From assembly GCA_016714795.1 (NCBI GenBank), contig JADKCA010000006.1, positions 62,001 to 126,000 of the forward strand: a stretch of 64,000 bases of DNA, read 5' to 3'. Under the pieces are notes generated by a model, which saw only the letters and a list, made by a program, of their open reading frames with translations, did not search any database and was not told the DNA's origin. Position 1 is the first letter of the stretch. Each line of letters begins with the position of its first letter. Of the stretch, positions 1-8,305 are shown piece after piece. A program made the translations under genes and the position numbers. Source of the DNA: Sphingomonadales bacterium (GTDB taxonomy: Bacteria; Pseudomonadota; Alphaproteobacteria; Sphingomonadales; Sphingomonadaceae).

Positions 1-1
1 T

Positions 2-790
2 GAGGCGCTGGCAATGGAGTTCATGCCGCGCATCACCCGTGCGCAGAGCATGGACATTCTCTCATCGCAATCCAACCTGTCCGGCTACAAGGCGGTGATC
101 GACAGTGCGGGCGCGTTTGGCCGCGCTTTCCCGATGATGATGACGGCGGCGGGCACCATTTCCGCCGCGCGCGTGTTCATCATGGGCGTGGGCGTGGCAG
201 GATTGCAGGCGATTGCCACCGCACGGCGTCTCGGCGCGATCGTGTCTGCAACGGACGTCCGCTCCGCCACCAAGGAGCAGATCGAGTCGCTGGGGGCCAA
301 GGCGATCTTCGTCGAAAAGGTCGCGGGCATCGAAGGCGAAGGCGCTGGCGGCTATGCCACGGAAATGTCGGAAGAATATAAGGCGGCGCAGGCCGAACTC
401 GTCTCCGCCCATATCGCCAAGCAGGACATTGTCATCACCACTGCGCTCATTCCGGGCCGCGCTGCACCCCGTCTGGTTTCGGACGCCCAGATTGCCAGCA
501 TGAAGCCCGGCTCGATCCTCTTCGATCTCGCGGTCGCACAGGGCGGCAATGTGGAAGGCTCGGTGCCCGATGAAGTCGTGGTGAAGCATGGCGTGAAAAT
601 CATCGGCTATTCGAACACGCCTGCTCATCTGGCTGCGGACAGCTCCGCCCTGTTCGCGCGGAATTTGTTCAACTTCCTCTCGGCCTTCTGGGACAAAGAG
701 GCTGGCAAGCCTGTGCTCGACGTAGAAATTGGCGACGCAATCCGGCTGACGCAGGGTGGCAAGGTTGTGCATGAGAGGTTGTTGGGGTGA
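2..790 (+). CDS. pntAA: NAD(P) transhydrogenase subunit alpha 1, C-terminal part (5' end outside window)
   Basis: This is the C-terminal part of the soluble NAD(H)-binding subunit of proton-translocating transhydrogenase, which uses the proton gradient to reduce NADP+ with NADH. The frame is open to the left edge, so the gene starts upstream. The segment AMEFMPRITRAQSMDILSSQ and the dinucleotide-binding loop GVGVAGLQAIATARRLGA match the AlaDh/PNT fold. The protein stops before any membrane part. The next pnt genes encode a short membrane subunit and PntB, so this is the three-subunit (Rhodospirillum-like) arrangement. Its stop codon overlaps the GTG start of an unrelated secreted protein. Confidence 0.95.
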   Translation, partial: EALAMEFMPRITRAQSMDILSSQSNLSGYKAVIDSAGAFGRAFPMMMTAAGTISAARVFIMGVGVAGLQAIATARRLGAIVSATDVRSATKEQIESLGAKAIFVEKVAGIEGEGAGGYATEMSEEYKAAQAELVSAHIAKQDIVITTALIPGRAAPRLVSDAQIASMKPGSILFDLAVAQGGNVEGSVPDEVVVKHGVKIIGYSNTPAHLAADSSALFARNLFNFLSAFWDKEAGKPVLDVEIGDAIRLTQGGKVVHERLLG

Positions 791-1557
791 GGTTTGCCTT
801 GACCTCGACTACAATGTTTGTTGCCATCTTCGGAAGCGCACCATTGCATGCTGGAAAAGACAGGGTGGACAGTCGGCCATTCCAGCTGAGATGGCAGATG
901 CGTCCAAATGTCCTTTCGGGCGATGAGGTGCTAGAGCAGGGAAGCGGGCTGATCAAGATTGCAGACCACTATGCTGAAAACGTTGTTGTGCCGTCAGGAC
1001 AGACTTCAATCACGATCTCATCCGGTGGGACCAAGGGCAAATTAGAGTTCGTTGTTTCACCGGCTTATAGGGGCTTCATGCCATCCTTTTTCGGTGCATT
1101 TACAATTGCATGCTTTGATGAGCCATTTTCAGAAACAAAGACTTATGGTCCATATGGTGTAGATTCATCGAAATTTCAGTTCATTTGCCTCCTTGATGAG
1201 CAGAATCGGGGCTTTTTTGACAAGGCCTTTCTAACCAATTTTGTAAAAACTAGTTTTCCGGAATTTGAATCTGACATCCAGAGATTTCTTCCCACTGAGG
1301 GCACCCTGTCCTACGCCAAAGCTGACCCCAAGAGCTTTAGCTATTCAACAAGCTACGTGGCATTTGAGAAATATGACGCAAAGGAACCAAAGCACGCTTT
1401 TGCAACCGTGATGAAGATTGGCGGACGAGAACGGCGAAGCTTCGGCGCGTTGGGTCAAACAGTGAATCATGAAGACTTGTCAAAACGCGGGACATTGACG
1501 TTTCTCGATTGGCTTTCAAATCGCAACAGGGGGAGGCAAGGGACTTTCCTACGATGA
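787..1557 (+). CDS. Secreted protein of unknown function inside the pnt operon
   Basis: I do not recognise this 256-residue protein. It starts with GTG in a GTGA overlap with the pntAA stop. Residues 1-22 look like a signal peptide (ending LHA before GKDR), so an exported product is likely. No membrane segment follows and no catalytic motif stands out; aromatic residues are frequent. Base composition is clearly more AT-rich than the flanking pnt genes, with runs such as gcttttttgacaaggc, which suggests acquisition by transfer. It splits pntAA from pntAB, normally adjacent. Whether it has anything to do with transhydrogenase is unknown. Confidence 0.75.
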   Translation: MRFALTSTTMFVAIFGSAPLHAGKDRVDSRPFQLRWQMRPNVLSGDEVLEQGSGLIKIADHYAENVVVPSGQTSITISSGGTKGKLEFVVSPAYRGFMPSFFGAFTIACFDEPFSETKTYGPYGVDSSKFQFICLLDEQNRGFFDKAFLTNFVKTSFPEFESDIQRFLPTEGTLSYAKADPKSFSYSTSYVAFEKYDAKEPKHAFATVMKIGGRERRSFGALGQTVNHEDLSKRGTLTFLDWLSNRNRGRQGTFLR

Positions 1558-1684
1558 CATTTTTACGCAGACTCGATATTCGGCGCAGCGATTTTATGAA
1601 AGTCGATTGAATTTTCCTTCATGACATTTGGATAGGCGGCATCGAATCCGACGAAATGACAAGGCAAAGGGGCTAACCAAACAC

Positions 1685-1966
1685 ATGGACTTCATCTCAA
1701 TCCTCTCCATCTTCGTGATGGCCTGTTTCGTCGGTTATTATGTCGTCTGGAGCGTCACGCCCGCGCTGCACACGCCGCTGATGGCGGTGACCAACGCGAT
1801 TTCGAGCGTCATTATCGTCGGTGCGCTGATTGCGGCCGCCGCTTCTGGGGCGCCGGTGGCCAAATGGCTGGGCCTGCTGGGCGTCGTGCTCGCCAGCGTC
1901 AACATCTTCGGCGGCTTTGCGGTCACTGAACGCATGCTCGCCATGTACAAGAAAAAGGATCGCTGA
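1685..1966 (+). CDS. pntAB: NAD(P) transhydrogenase subunit alpha 2 (membrane)
   Basis: This 93-residue protein is the small membrane subunit of the three-subunit transhydrogenase and forms part of the proton channel with PntB. Three hydrophobic segments are visible (about residues 3-25, 34-55 and 60-80), followed by a basic C terminus ending YKKKDR. I chose ATG 1685 (MDFISILSIF) over upstream alternatives because it is the usual start of the family; a purine-rich AAAGGGG lies 11-12 bases upstream. Two bases separate its stop from the GTG of pntB. The 127 bases upstream, after the inserted gene, are AT-rich and hold no other gene that I can see. Confidence 0.93.
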   Translation: MDFISILSIFVMACFVGYYVVWSVTPALHTPLMAVTNAISSVIIVGALIAAAASGAPVAKWLGLLGVVLASVNIFGGFAVTERMLAMYKKKDR

Positions 1967-1968
1967 GC

Positions 1969-3426
1969 GTGGAGCATATCGCAACCCCGGCCTGGGCGAT
2001 GCTCGCCTATCTGATTGCAGGCGTCTTCTTCATCTTTGCCTTGCGCGGGCTCTCTTCCCCCTCGACGTCGCGGCAAGGCAACCGCTTTGGCATGGCGGGC
2101 ATGCTGATTGCGGTCGTCACCACATTGCTGCTGAAGGCTCCGGTGCCAGAAGGCCAGTTCCTGCCCGCGCCAACGCCCGATGACCTGATCATTCTCGCAC
2201 AGATCAGCGGCGCAATTGCCATTGGCGCGATCATCGGCCTCACCACGGCCAAGCGCATCGCGATGACAGACATGCCGCAGCTGGTGGCGGCGTTCCACTC
2301 GCTCGTCGGCCTCGCCGCCGTGCTGGTGGCCGCTGCTGCCTTCCTCAACCCCGATGCGTTCGGCATCTTGCTGCCCAATGGCACGATCAACCCCGTCTCC
2401 CGCGTGGAAATGGGGCTGGGCATTGCCATTGGTGCCATCACCTTCTCCGGCTCGGTCATCGCGTTCGCCAAGCTGAACGGCAATATGAGCGGCGCTCCGA
2501 TCATGCTGCCCGGTCGGCACATCATCAATCTGGGCACACTCGTCGCGATCATCGGGCTCACCGCCTATTTCACGCAGGATCAGGCGCCCTGGGTGTTCTG
2601 GACGATCACAGCCCTCTCCTTCATCATCGGCTTCCTGCTGATCATCCCGATTGGCGGCGCGGACATGCCGGTCGTCGTCTCGATGCTCAACAGCTATTCG
2701 GGCTGGGCCGCAGCCGCGATGGGTTTCACGCTGCACAACACGGCAATGATCATTACCGGCGCGCTGGTGGGCTCGTCGGGCGCAATCCTGTCTTACATCA
2801 TGTGCAAGGCGATGAACCGCAGCTTCATCAGCGTGATCGCGGGCGGCTTTGGCGCGGCTCCCGAAGCGGGCGGCGGCGAGGCCAAGGCACAGCGCCCGTG
2901 GAAGCGTGGCTCTGCCGAAGATGCGGCCTTCCTGCTCAAGGAAGCCGAAAACGTCATCATCATCCCCGGATACGGTATGGCGGTGGCGCAGGCGCAGCAT
3001 ATTTTGCGCGAAATGGCAGACGTGCTGAAGAAGGAAGGCGTCAACGTGAAATACGCCATCCACCCGGTTGCCGGACGTATGCCGGGCCATATGAACGTGC
3101 TGCTGGCAGAAGCGAACGTGCCCTATGAGGAAGTGTTCGAGCTGGAAGACATTAACAGCGAGTTTGCGCAGGCCGATGTCGCCTTCATCATCGGCGCGAA
3201 CGACGTGGTGAACCCGGCGGCCAAAACGGACAAGACCAGCCCCATCTATGGCATGCCCGTGTTCGATGTGGAAAAGGCGAAGACCGTCTTCTTCATCAAG
3301 CGCAGCATGGGCGGCGTAGGCTATGCCGGTGTGGACAATGACGTGTTCTACATGGACCAGACCATGATGCTGCTGGCGGATGCGAAGAAGATGGTGGAGG
3401 ATATTGTGAAGGCGTTGCAGCACTAG
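1969..3426 (+). CDS. pntB: NAD(P) transhydrogenase subunit beta
   Basis: PntB carries the rest of the membrane domain and the NADP(H)-binding domain. The N-terminal 290 or so residues of this 485-residue protein are hydrophobic with many helices. The C-terminal third has the NADP-binding signature IIPGYGMAVAQAQH and later FIIGANDVVNPAA and MPVFDVEKA, typical of domain III. The start is GTG 1969, directly behind pntAB. With pntAA and pntAB it forms the membrane complex that supplies NADPH for biosynthesis and glutathione reduction; gor is encoded elsewhere in this window. No terminator was seen after it. Confidence 0.97.
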   Translation: MEHIATPAWAMLAYLIAGVFFIFALRGLSSPSTSRQGNRFGMAGMLIAVVTTLLLKAPVPEGQFLPAPTPDDLIILAQISGAIAIGAIIGLTTAKRIAMTDMPQLVAAFHSLVGLAAVLVAAAAFLNPDAFGILLPNGTINPVSRVEMGLGIAIGAITFSGSVIAFAKLNGNMSGAPIMLPGRHIINLGTLVAIIGLTAYFTQDQAPWVFWTITALSFIIGFLLIIPIGGADMPVVVSMLNSYSGWAAAAMGFTLHNTAMIITGALVGSSGAILSYIMCKAMNRSFISVIAGGFGAAPEAGGGEAKAQRPWKRGSAEDAAFLLKEAENVIIIPGYGMAVAQAQHILREMADVLKKEGVNVKYAIHPVAGRMPGHMNVLLAEANVPYEEVFELEDINSEFAQADVAFIIGANDVVNPAAKTDKTSPIYGMPVFDVEKAKTVFFIKRSMGGVGYAGVDNDVFYMDQTMMLLADAKKMVEDIVKALQH

Positions 3427-3441
3427 CGCCGGGCGCGGGCT

Positions 3442-3996
3442 TCACCCTACGATTTCCAACCAAGGCCAGCGCGCCTTATAACTCAGTGCCTTTTTAGCGA
3501 ACTGATCAGGTTGTGGGTTGCGGGGATTGATCTGCAGGCGACCGGCTGCAAGGTCATACAGGCCAAAGGGCGCATGTAGGCGCTTGTCATCCACTGCGAT
3601 GCCAACACAGGTGCATGCAACGAGATAACGGTCGATCCCGTCACGGGCATCAACCAATTGCGGGTAGGGTGCTCCGAACTTGGTCTCATACCAAGTATGA
3701 ACGCGAGCCTGATTTTTGACATCAAGCTTGATAGGCAAATCGACAAACGCGCGCGCCACGACCCGCTCGACTTCCGACTCGGCTTCGGATGAAAGGTCTC
3801 CTGCATCAAAATAAAAGAGGTCGTAGTCCTTTATGCCCGCTTGCGGGTCCTGATTGTGTCGCAAATTCCACACCGTCTGAAATAGACATCCAGCCGTCAG
3901 CCATGCATCAGGAAGTCCAAGGGCGGGCAACCGCGCCAGCAAAGCCCGATTGTTAGGATTGCGGAGCGCGAGCGCAATAAATTCTTCCGTCTGCAT
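3442..3996 (-). CDS. Nucleotidyltransferase-like family protein (DUF925 type)
   Basis: This 184-residue protein resembles the nucleotidyltransferase family formerly called DUF925. Supporting stretches are LRNPNNRALLARLPALGLP, the glycine/cysteine element TAGCLFQTVWNLRHNQ, and the Asp pair in IKDYDLFYFD, which would be the metal-binding carboxylates. The substrate is unknown. I chose ATG 3996 (MQTEEFIALALRN) because homologues begin near that point; an in-frame ATG at 4023 would add nine residues. An open frame continues far upstream on this strand, but that part is antisense to trmB. Codon use is somewhat more AT-rich than in the neighbours. Confidence 0.8.
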   Translation of the reverse strand: MQTEEFIALALRNPNNRALLARLPALGLPDAWLTAGCLFQTVWNLRHNQDPQAGIKDYDLFYFDAGDLSSEAESEVERVVARAFVDLPIKLDVKNQARVHTWYETKFGAPYPQLVDARDGIDRYLVACTCVGIAVDDKRLHAPFGLYDLAAGRLQINPRNPQPDQFAKKALSYKARWPWLEIVG

Positions 3997-4080
3997 AGAG
4001 CATGCATATGGCTCCCTGAGCATAGGGCAAGTCAGTTCTCGCCATTGACCCTTGTTTGGGTCCCTGCCATCTGCGACGGC

Positions 4081-4761
4081 ATGAACGATCCCACCACTCT
4101 CAACCGCCTCTATGGACGCGTCAAAGGCCATGACCTGCGCAAGGGACAGCAGGCGCTGGTCGACGACCTGCTGCCGCGTGTGGCGGTGCGCGATGGCCCG
4201 ATCGACGCGACAACGCTGTTCGGCGAGGCCCGCCCGCTGGAGTTCGAAATCGGCTTTGGCGGGGGCGAGCATCTGGCGTGGCAAGCCGCCCAGCATCCGG
4301 AGCGTGGGTTTATCGGGTGCGAGCCCTTCCTCAACGGCGTGGTGAGTGCCCTCAACCATATCGAGCAGGGTGGGCTGGCCAACGTCCGTCTCCACATGGG
4401 CGATGCGCTCGATCCGCTGCGGCGCTTGCCCGATGCCTCGCTCGACCGGCTCTATCTTCTCCACCCCGATCCCTGGCCCAAATTCCGCCACGCCAAGCGT
4501 CGCATGATGAACCCCGGCCCGCTCGATCTGATCGCGGCCAAGCTCAAGCCGGGCGGAGAATTCCGCTTCGGCACCGATCACCCCATCTATGTCCGCTGGG
4601 CGCTGATGCAGATGGACCGCAGGCGCGATTTCGACTGGCAGGTGAGCACCCCCAAGGATTTCCTCATCCGCCCCGACGACTGGCCCGAGACGCGGTACGA
4701 GCGCAAGGCGCGCACGGTCTATGGGCATGAAGTCTGGTACTTCCGTTACATCCGCGTCTAA
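4081..4761 (+). CDS. trmB: tRNA (guanine-N7-)-methyltransferase
   Basis: TrmB makes m7G46 in the variable loop of tRNAs using S-adenosylmethionine. The protein has 226 residues, the normal size. It shows EIGFGGGEHL (SAM-binding loop), GCEPFLNGV, and LLHPDPWPKFRHAKRRM, the strongly conserved HPDPWPK motif of the active site. The C terminus has GTDHPIYVRW and the RYERKA element. I chose ATG 4081 (MNDPTTLNRLYGR) over an upstream TTG at 4045. Its last four bases overlap the 3' end of the converging secreted protein gene. Confidence 0.95.
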   Translation: MNDPTTLNRLYGRVKGHDLRKGQQALVDDLLPRVAVRDGPIDATTLFGEARPLEFEIGFGGGEHLAWQAAQHPERGFIGCEPFLNGVVSALNHIEQGGLANVRLHMGDALDPLRRLPDASLDRLYLLHPDPWPKFRHAKRRMMNPGPLDLIAAKLKPGGEFRFGTDHPIYVRWALMQMDRRRDFDWQVSTPKDFLIRPDDWPETRYERKARTVYGHEVWYFRYIRV

Positions 4762-5990
4762 TTGGCGCGCGTACTGAAGGTGTAGCTGGGGCTGCAACTG
4801 GAAACCACGGACTGCCAGCTGCCTTGATAATCGGCAGGATCAGTGGAGAGGCACCAGCCGCCGCCATCGGTGCGGCCATCCCACACGATCTTCGTTCCGT
4901 TGCGGTAGAGATGAACCTGATCGATGAAGAAGGCGTTTCCACCACTGGTTGTGATCCGGACAGAGCTCACATCCAGATAGCTGTCGAGCTTGACGTGCAG
5001 GCCGGTCGAGACTGCGGCACCGAACACAGAACATGCGCCGGACCCTTGCACCGTCTTTGTGCCTGCCGGGCCGTCTTCACCCAGAAACTCCACGGTGAGC
5101 GTATCGGTCGTGTCGGTAGCGGTCAGGCTGGAATGGCAGAAATCGATATCGACGTCGTAGTTGGTGATTGCGCGCTTGGGATCGCCTGGCCGGATATATG
5201 ATTGATCGTCCGTCCCGTTCCCGATCACGTTAGCCAGTCCGCGGCCATTGGGTGCCGGCAAGGGCAATGACACATCCTGGCTCGCCTTGGCCGCAAGGAG
5301 CGCCTGACGCTCCTCTTCGGCGGCTCTGACTGCATTGGCCTGCGCTTGCGCGCGCTGACGCTCCTTCTGTTCGGCCAGTTGTGCCGCCTTGATCCGAAGC
5401 TCAACGGTTTCGAGAGCGGCATCCCGGTCATATTCGGCCAGATTCTTTTCGATCCGCGCCTTGCGCGGCGTTGCATAGTCAAATGGTGCATAGCCCGGGA
5501 TTTTCCACCAGGCGCTCTGCCAGTTTGGCTGGATGGGACCCACTTCAAGCTTGCCATGTTCGACATGGAGGAAGCTGCCGTTGGCCAGAGATTCGATCCG
5601 AAAATAGCCGGGATATCCGGGCACGGGATCGACATACCAGACGGCGGCCCAATCCTCCTCTGACATTTTCAAACCCGGTTCGCCCAGCGCCTTGTATTTT
5701 TCCGGAATGAAAGAAAGATATTTCTTGGTCCATGCATTGCGGATCTTGCGCATCCGCATGGCCTTTGCGACATCGAAATAGGCGACTTCCGCTGGCATTA
5801 ATTCCCATTGCGCGCTCAGCCAGCCTGCACCAGCAGGGGAGCTTTCGATAGCCCCCTTCTCGATATTGATCGCCTGATTGGTCTGCCAGCCATTCTCGAT
5901 CCGCGCGGTCTGAATGAATTGCTCCTCCTGCGCAGCAGCGGGAACGGCTGCCATGATCAGCGCAAAGGCGAGGACAAAAGCCCTGCGCAT
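4758..5990 (-). CDS. Secreted Trp-rich repeat (beta-trefoil-like) protein, paralogue B
   Basis: Unrecognised as a named family. The start is ATG 5990, giving MRRAFVLAFALIM and a signal peptide ending AAAQ; it overlaps the stop of the upstream paralogue in an ATGA. After the signal peptide come three W-rich repeats, of which the first (IENGWQTNQAINIEKGAIES) and third (FRIESLANGSFLHVEHGKLE) are clear and the second degenerate. A charged, Glu/Arg/Ala-rich coiled-coil-like region follows (about residues 185-235). The C-terminal 130 residues share DFCH-SL-AT-TT, DQ-LY and GWCLST with the paralogue and have four conserved cysteines, probably disulfide-bonded. A carbohydrate-binding or cell-surface role is an inference from the fold-like repeats only. 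Confidence 0.75.
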   Translation of the reverse strand: MRRAFVLAFALIMAAVPAAAQEEQFIQTARIENGWQTNQAINIEKGAIESSPAGAGWLSAQWELMPAEVAYFDVAKAMRMRKIRNAWTKKYLSFIPEKYKALGEPGLKMSEEDWAAVWYVDPVPGYPGYFRIESLANGSFLHVEHGKLEVGPIQPNWQSAWWKIPGYAPFDYATPRKARIEKNLAEYDRDAALETVELRIKAAQLAEQKERQRAQAQANAVRAAEEERQALLAAKASQDVSLPLPAPNGRGLANVIGNGTDDQSYIRPGDPKRAITNYDVDIDFCHSSLTATDTTDTLTVEFLGEDGPAGTKTVQGSGACSVFGAAVSTGLHVKLDSYLDVSSVRITTSGGNAFFIDQVHLYRNGTKIVWDGRTDGGGWCLSTDPADYQGSWQSVVSSCSPSYTFSTRAN

Positions 5991-7126
5991 CACTGGGCCG
6001 CCTTGAAGATCAATGTGCTTTGGCACGCGCCCGCGACATTATTCTCCCAGCCGCCGACATGGTCGTTTGCTTCGGTAGACAGGCACCAGCCATTGCCACC
6101 ATCGCGGCCTTCCCAAATGACGGTGTCATTGCCCTTGTAGAGCCGCGCCTGATCGACAAACATCGCGTCTCCGCCATCGGTTTTGATCTGGATCTGGTTG
6201 ATGTTGTAACCGGTCTCCAGATAAAAATTCAGCTCGCCCTTCGAAAAGACCCCGCAATCCGACGTGTTTCCGGCCATGACCTTCTTGTCGACATAACCTT
6301 CGGTCGTCCAGAATTCGACGGTGATATTGCTGGTCGTCTCGGTCGCGGAGAGAGACGGGTGGCAGAAATCGATCTTCACCTGATATTTGGACGGATCATC
6401 ACCAAACACCTTGGCGACAGCGCCGCCCGACTGGAACGGAGCCGGGATTGTCTTGGTGAAAAAGTCCCGCGTGGGCTGTCCGATATTGGCATCCAGGCAT
6501 TTGCGCAGGTCTTCGCCGGTCAGCCGATTGCAGTCATAATCAGCATTGGCGGCGTTTGTGATGTCAGAGGCCGGGTTCACAGCTTCAATTTCGGCAGTCT
6601 GGGCGGTGGGCCTCAGCGCTTCCTTTTCGACGGTCAGCCGACCATTGAAGATCACCGCAGTTGCTGAATTGCCACCCGAGACATTGGGGTCCAGCTTCCA
6701 CGCCGCACTCAGCCAGCCAGATTGGGCCGCACTCGCTTCCAGCGCGCCCTTTTCGACGTTGAGTGCCGCATTGGTCCACACATTGACGATGCGGAAGCCG
6801 CCATGTGCAGGCTCGAGCCGCCAGCGCGCGCTCAGCCAACCGGGCTGGATCGTCCCCGCATCCAGCTTTCCCTTTTCCACATTGAGATAGGTGCCCTTCC
6901 ACACGTTGCGGATGCGGTAACTCGCATCGCCATCCACTTTCTCGAACGTCCAGCGCGCGCTGAGCCACGGGAGCGGAGCCGCAGACGCTTCGGGCGCGCC
7001 GCGCTCGACATGGACCTGCTGATCAGGCTTCCAGATGCTCTGGATGCGGAATTCCTGCGCATAGGCTGCGCCATTCACGCAGAAAAAGGCAAAACACAGC
7101 GCCATGATGCGGTGGAACAAAGCCAT
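5990..7126 (-). CDS. Secreted Trp-rich repeat (beta-trefoil-like) protein, paralogue A
   Basis: This 378-residue protein begins with a signal peptide (MALFHRIMALCFAFF to AYAQ). Three repeats of about 40-45 residues follow, each fitting the pattern YRI-NVW-LNVEKG-LEA-QPGWLSA-W-L; SYRIRNVWKGTYLNVEKG is the best copy. Three such repeats is what a ricin-B-like beta-trefoil would have, but I cannot confirm the fold. The C-terminal region (about 245-378) has FCHPSLSATETT, FVDQARLY and GWCLST and resembles PLAT-like sandwiches in pattern. A good ribosome site (GAGGAGA) precedes ATG 7126. It is translationally coupled to paralogue B. Confidence 0.78.
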   Translation of the reverse strand: MALFHRIMALCFAFFCVNGAAYAQEFRIQSIWKPDQQVHVERGAPEASAAPLPWLSARWTFEKVDGDASYRIRNVWKGTYLNVEKGKLDAGTIQPGWLSARWRLEPAHGGFRIVNVWTNAALNVEKGALEASAAQSGWLSAAWKLDPNVSGGNSATAVIFNGRLTVEKEALRPTAQTAEIEAVNPASDITNAANADYDCNRLTGEDLRKCLDANIGQPTRDFFTKTIPAPFQSGGAVAKVFGDDPSKYQVKIDFCHPSLSATETTSNITVEFWTTEGYVDKKVMAGNTSDCGVFSKGELNFYLETGYNINQIQIKTDGGDAMFVDQARLYKGNDTVIWEGRDGGNGWCLSTEANDHVGGWENNVAGACQSTLIFKAAQ

Positions 7127-7482
7127 GACAATCTCCTCGCGACGGAACGGGCCTGCTCATTGGACATCGGCGCCCGGACCTCTGGTTGGGCATCAGCGCA
7201 CAAGCGAGTGCGTGACACAAAATAACCTGAAATCAAATCTTTGCGACCGGCTTGTTGTGCGGCAGCGAGCCTAGGGCCTGCCAAAATGGAGTCAACCACG
7301 TTTGACGAATGCCAACAGGGTTCCAAACGTCGGCACAGCACTCCTTCGCGCGCGACTCGCGGTGAATCCTAGATTAATTCGAAATTAACCTTTTCAGTTC
7401 AGATGTTGTTTGGTTAATGAGGCAGGTGGGCAATCGGCATGGCTGATTTGTCCGCTCAGGAAACAGACATAGGGGCGTGTCC
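7127..7482 (+). promoter_or_regulatory. Divergent regulatory region between ctrA and the trefoil-like genes
   Basis: This 356-base stretch has no gene. It holds three GANTC motifs, the target of the CcrM methyltransferase, at 7289-7293 (GAGTC), 7354-7358 (GACTC) and 7364-7368 (GAATC), followed directly by a perfect CtrA box. A further TTAA half-site lies at about 7414-7417. This resembles the methylation-sensitive, self-regulated ctrA promoter known in Caulobacter. The same region must also hold the promoter of the leftward secreted-protein pair. No convincing -35/-10 pair was assigned. Confidence 0.7.
7374..7389 (+). promoter_or_regulatory. CtrA box, perfect TTAA-N7-TTAAC
   Basis: The sequence reads TTAA, seven bases (TTCGAAA), TTAAC, an exact match to the CtrA consensus. 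It lies about 95 bases upstream of the ctrA ATG, consistent with autoregulation, and about 250 bases upstream of the divergent gene. Confidence 0.8.
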
Positions 7483-8184
7483 ATGCGCGTATTGCTGATC
7501 GAAGATGAACCCGCGACGGCCAAGGCCATCGAGCTGATGCTGAACAATGAGGGTTTCAACGTCTATTCGACCGACCTGGGCGAGGAAGGGCTCGATCTGG
7601 GGAAGCTGTATGATTATGACATCATTCTGCTTGACCTGAACCTGCCCGACATGAACGGCTTTGACGTTCTGAAGAAGCTGCGTGTCGCCAAGGTGCAGAC
7701 GCCGGTTCTGATCCTGTCCGGCATTTCGGAGATGGACAGCAAGATCCGCTCTTTCGGCATCGGTGCCGATGACTATGTGACCAAGCCCTTCCATCGAGAA
7801 GAACTGGTTGCCCGCATTCATGCCGTGGTCCGCCGTTCAAAGGGCCATTCGCAATCCGTGATCCGCACCGGCAAGCTGTCGGTCAACCTTGATGCCAAGA
7901 CCGTGGAAGTCGATGGCAGCCGCGTCCACCTGACCGGCAAGGAATATGCCATGCTGGAGTTGCTGAGCCTCCGCAAGGGCACCACCCTCACCAAGGAAAT
8001 GTTCCTGAACCACCTTTATGGCGGCATGGACGAGCCCGAACTCAAGATCATTGACGTGTTCATCTGCAAGCTGCGCAAGAAGCTGGCGCTGGCCTGCGGT
8101 GGCGAAAATTACATCGAGACCGTCTGGGGTCGCGGCTATGTGCTGCGCGATCCGGAAGATGCCGAACTGGCGGCTGTTGCGTAA
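7483..8184 (+). CDS. ctrA: Cell-cycle response regulator CtrA
   Basis: CtrA is the OmpR-family master regulator of alphaproteobacterial cell-cycle and motility genes. The 233-residue protein has the receiver acidic pair E7-D8, phospho-acceptor D51 (in LLDLNLPDMNG), and lysine in TKPFH. The winged-helix part contains LTGKEYAMLELLSLRKGTTL and LKIIDVFICKLRKKL, nearly identical to Caulobacter CtrA. I chose ATG 7483; a GTG six bases upstream is also in frame. The C terminus ends DPEDAELAAVA, Ala-rich as in CtrA proteins degraded by ClpXP. A CtrA box and GANTC sites upstream indicate autoregulation and methylation control. Confidence 0.97.
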   Translation: MRVLLIEDEPATAKAIELMLNNEGFNVYSTDLGEEGLDLGKLYDYDIILLDLNLPDMNGFDVLKKLRVAKVQTPVLILSGISEMDSKIRSFGIGADDYVTKPFHREELVARIHAVVRRSKGHSQSVIRTGKLSVNLDAKTVEVDGSRVHLTGKEYAMLELLSLRKGTTLTKEMFLNHLYGGMDEPELKIIDVFICKLRKKLALACGGENYIETVWGRGYVLRDPEDAELAAVA

Positions 8185-8231
8185 ACGGGGCCGCCTCACC
8201 CCATTTCACCTGCCCGCAAGCGTATAAATAC

Positions 8232-8262
8232 CGACCGGAGGAGCAATCCTCCGGTCGTTTTT
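8232..8262 (+). terminator. Rho-independent terminator of ctrA
   Basis: A perfect 10-base-pair stem (CGACCGGAGG / CCTCCGGTCG) with a six-base loop is followed by five T residues. It lies 47 bases after the ctrA stop. Confidence 0.92.
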
Positions 8263-8305
8263 GTACACTTGCGCTCCCCTGCCCCATAGGCCAGACGCTT
8301 GAGCC

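Noticed and set aside
1738..3423. 561-codon minus-strand open frame opposite pntAB and pntB
   Set aside because: It is a shadow of strong codon bias in pntB; the product is His/Arg/Asp-rich with no domain.
3997..4797. Extension of the nucleotidyltransferase frame upstream on the minus strand
   Set aside because: This part is antisense to trmB, whose motifs are clear, and homologues of the transferase start near 3996.
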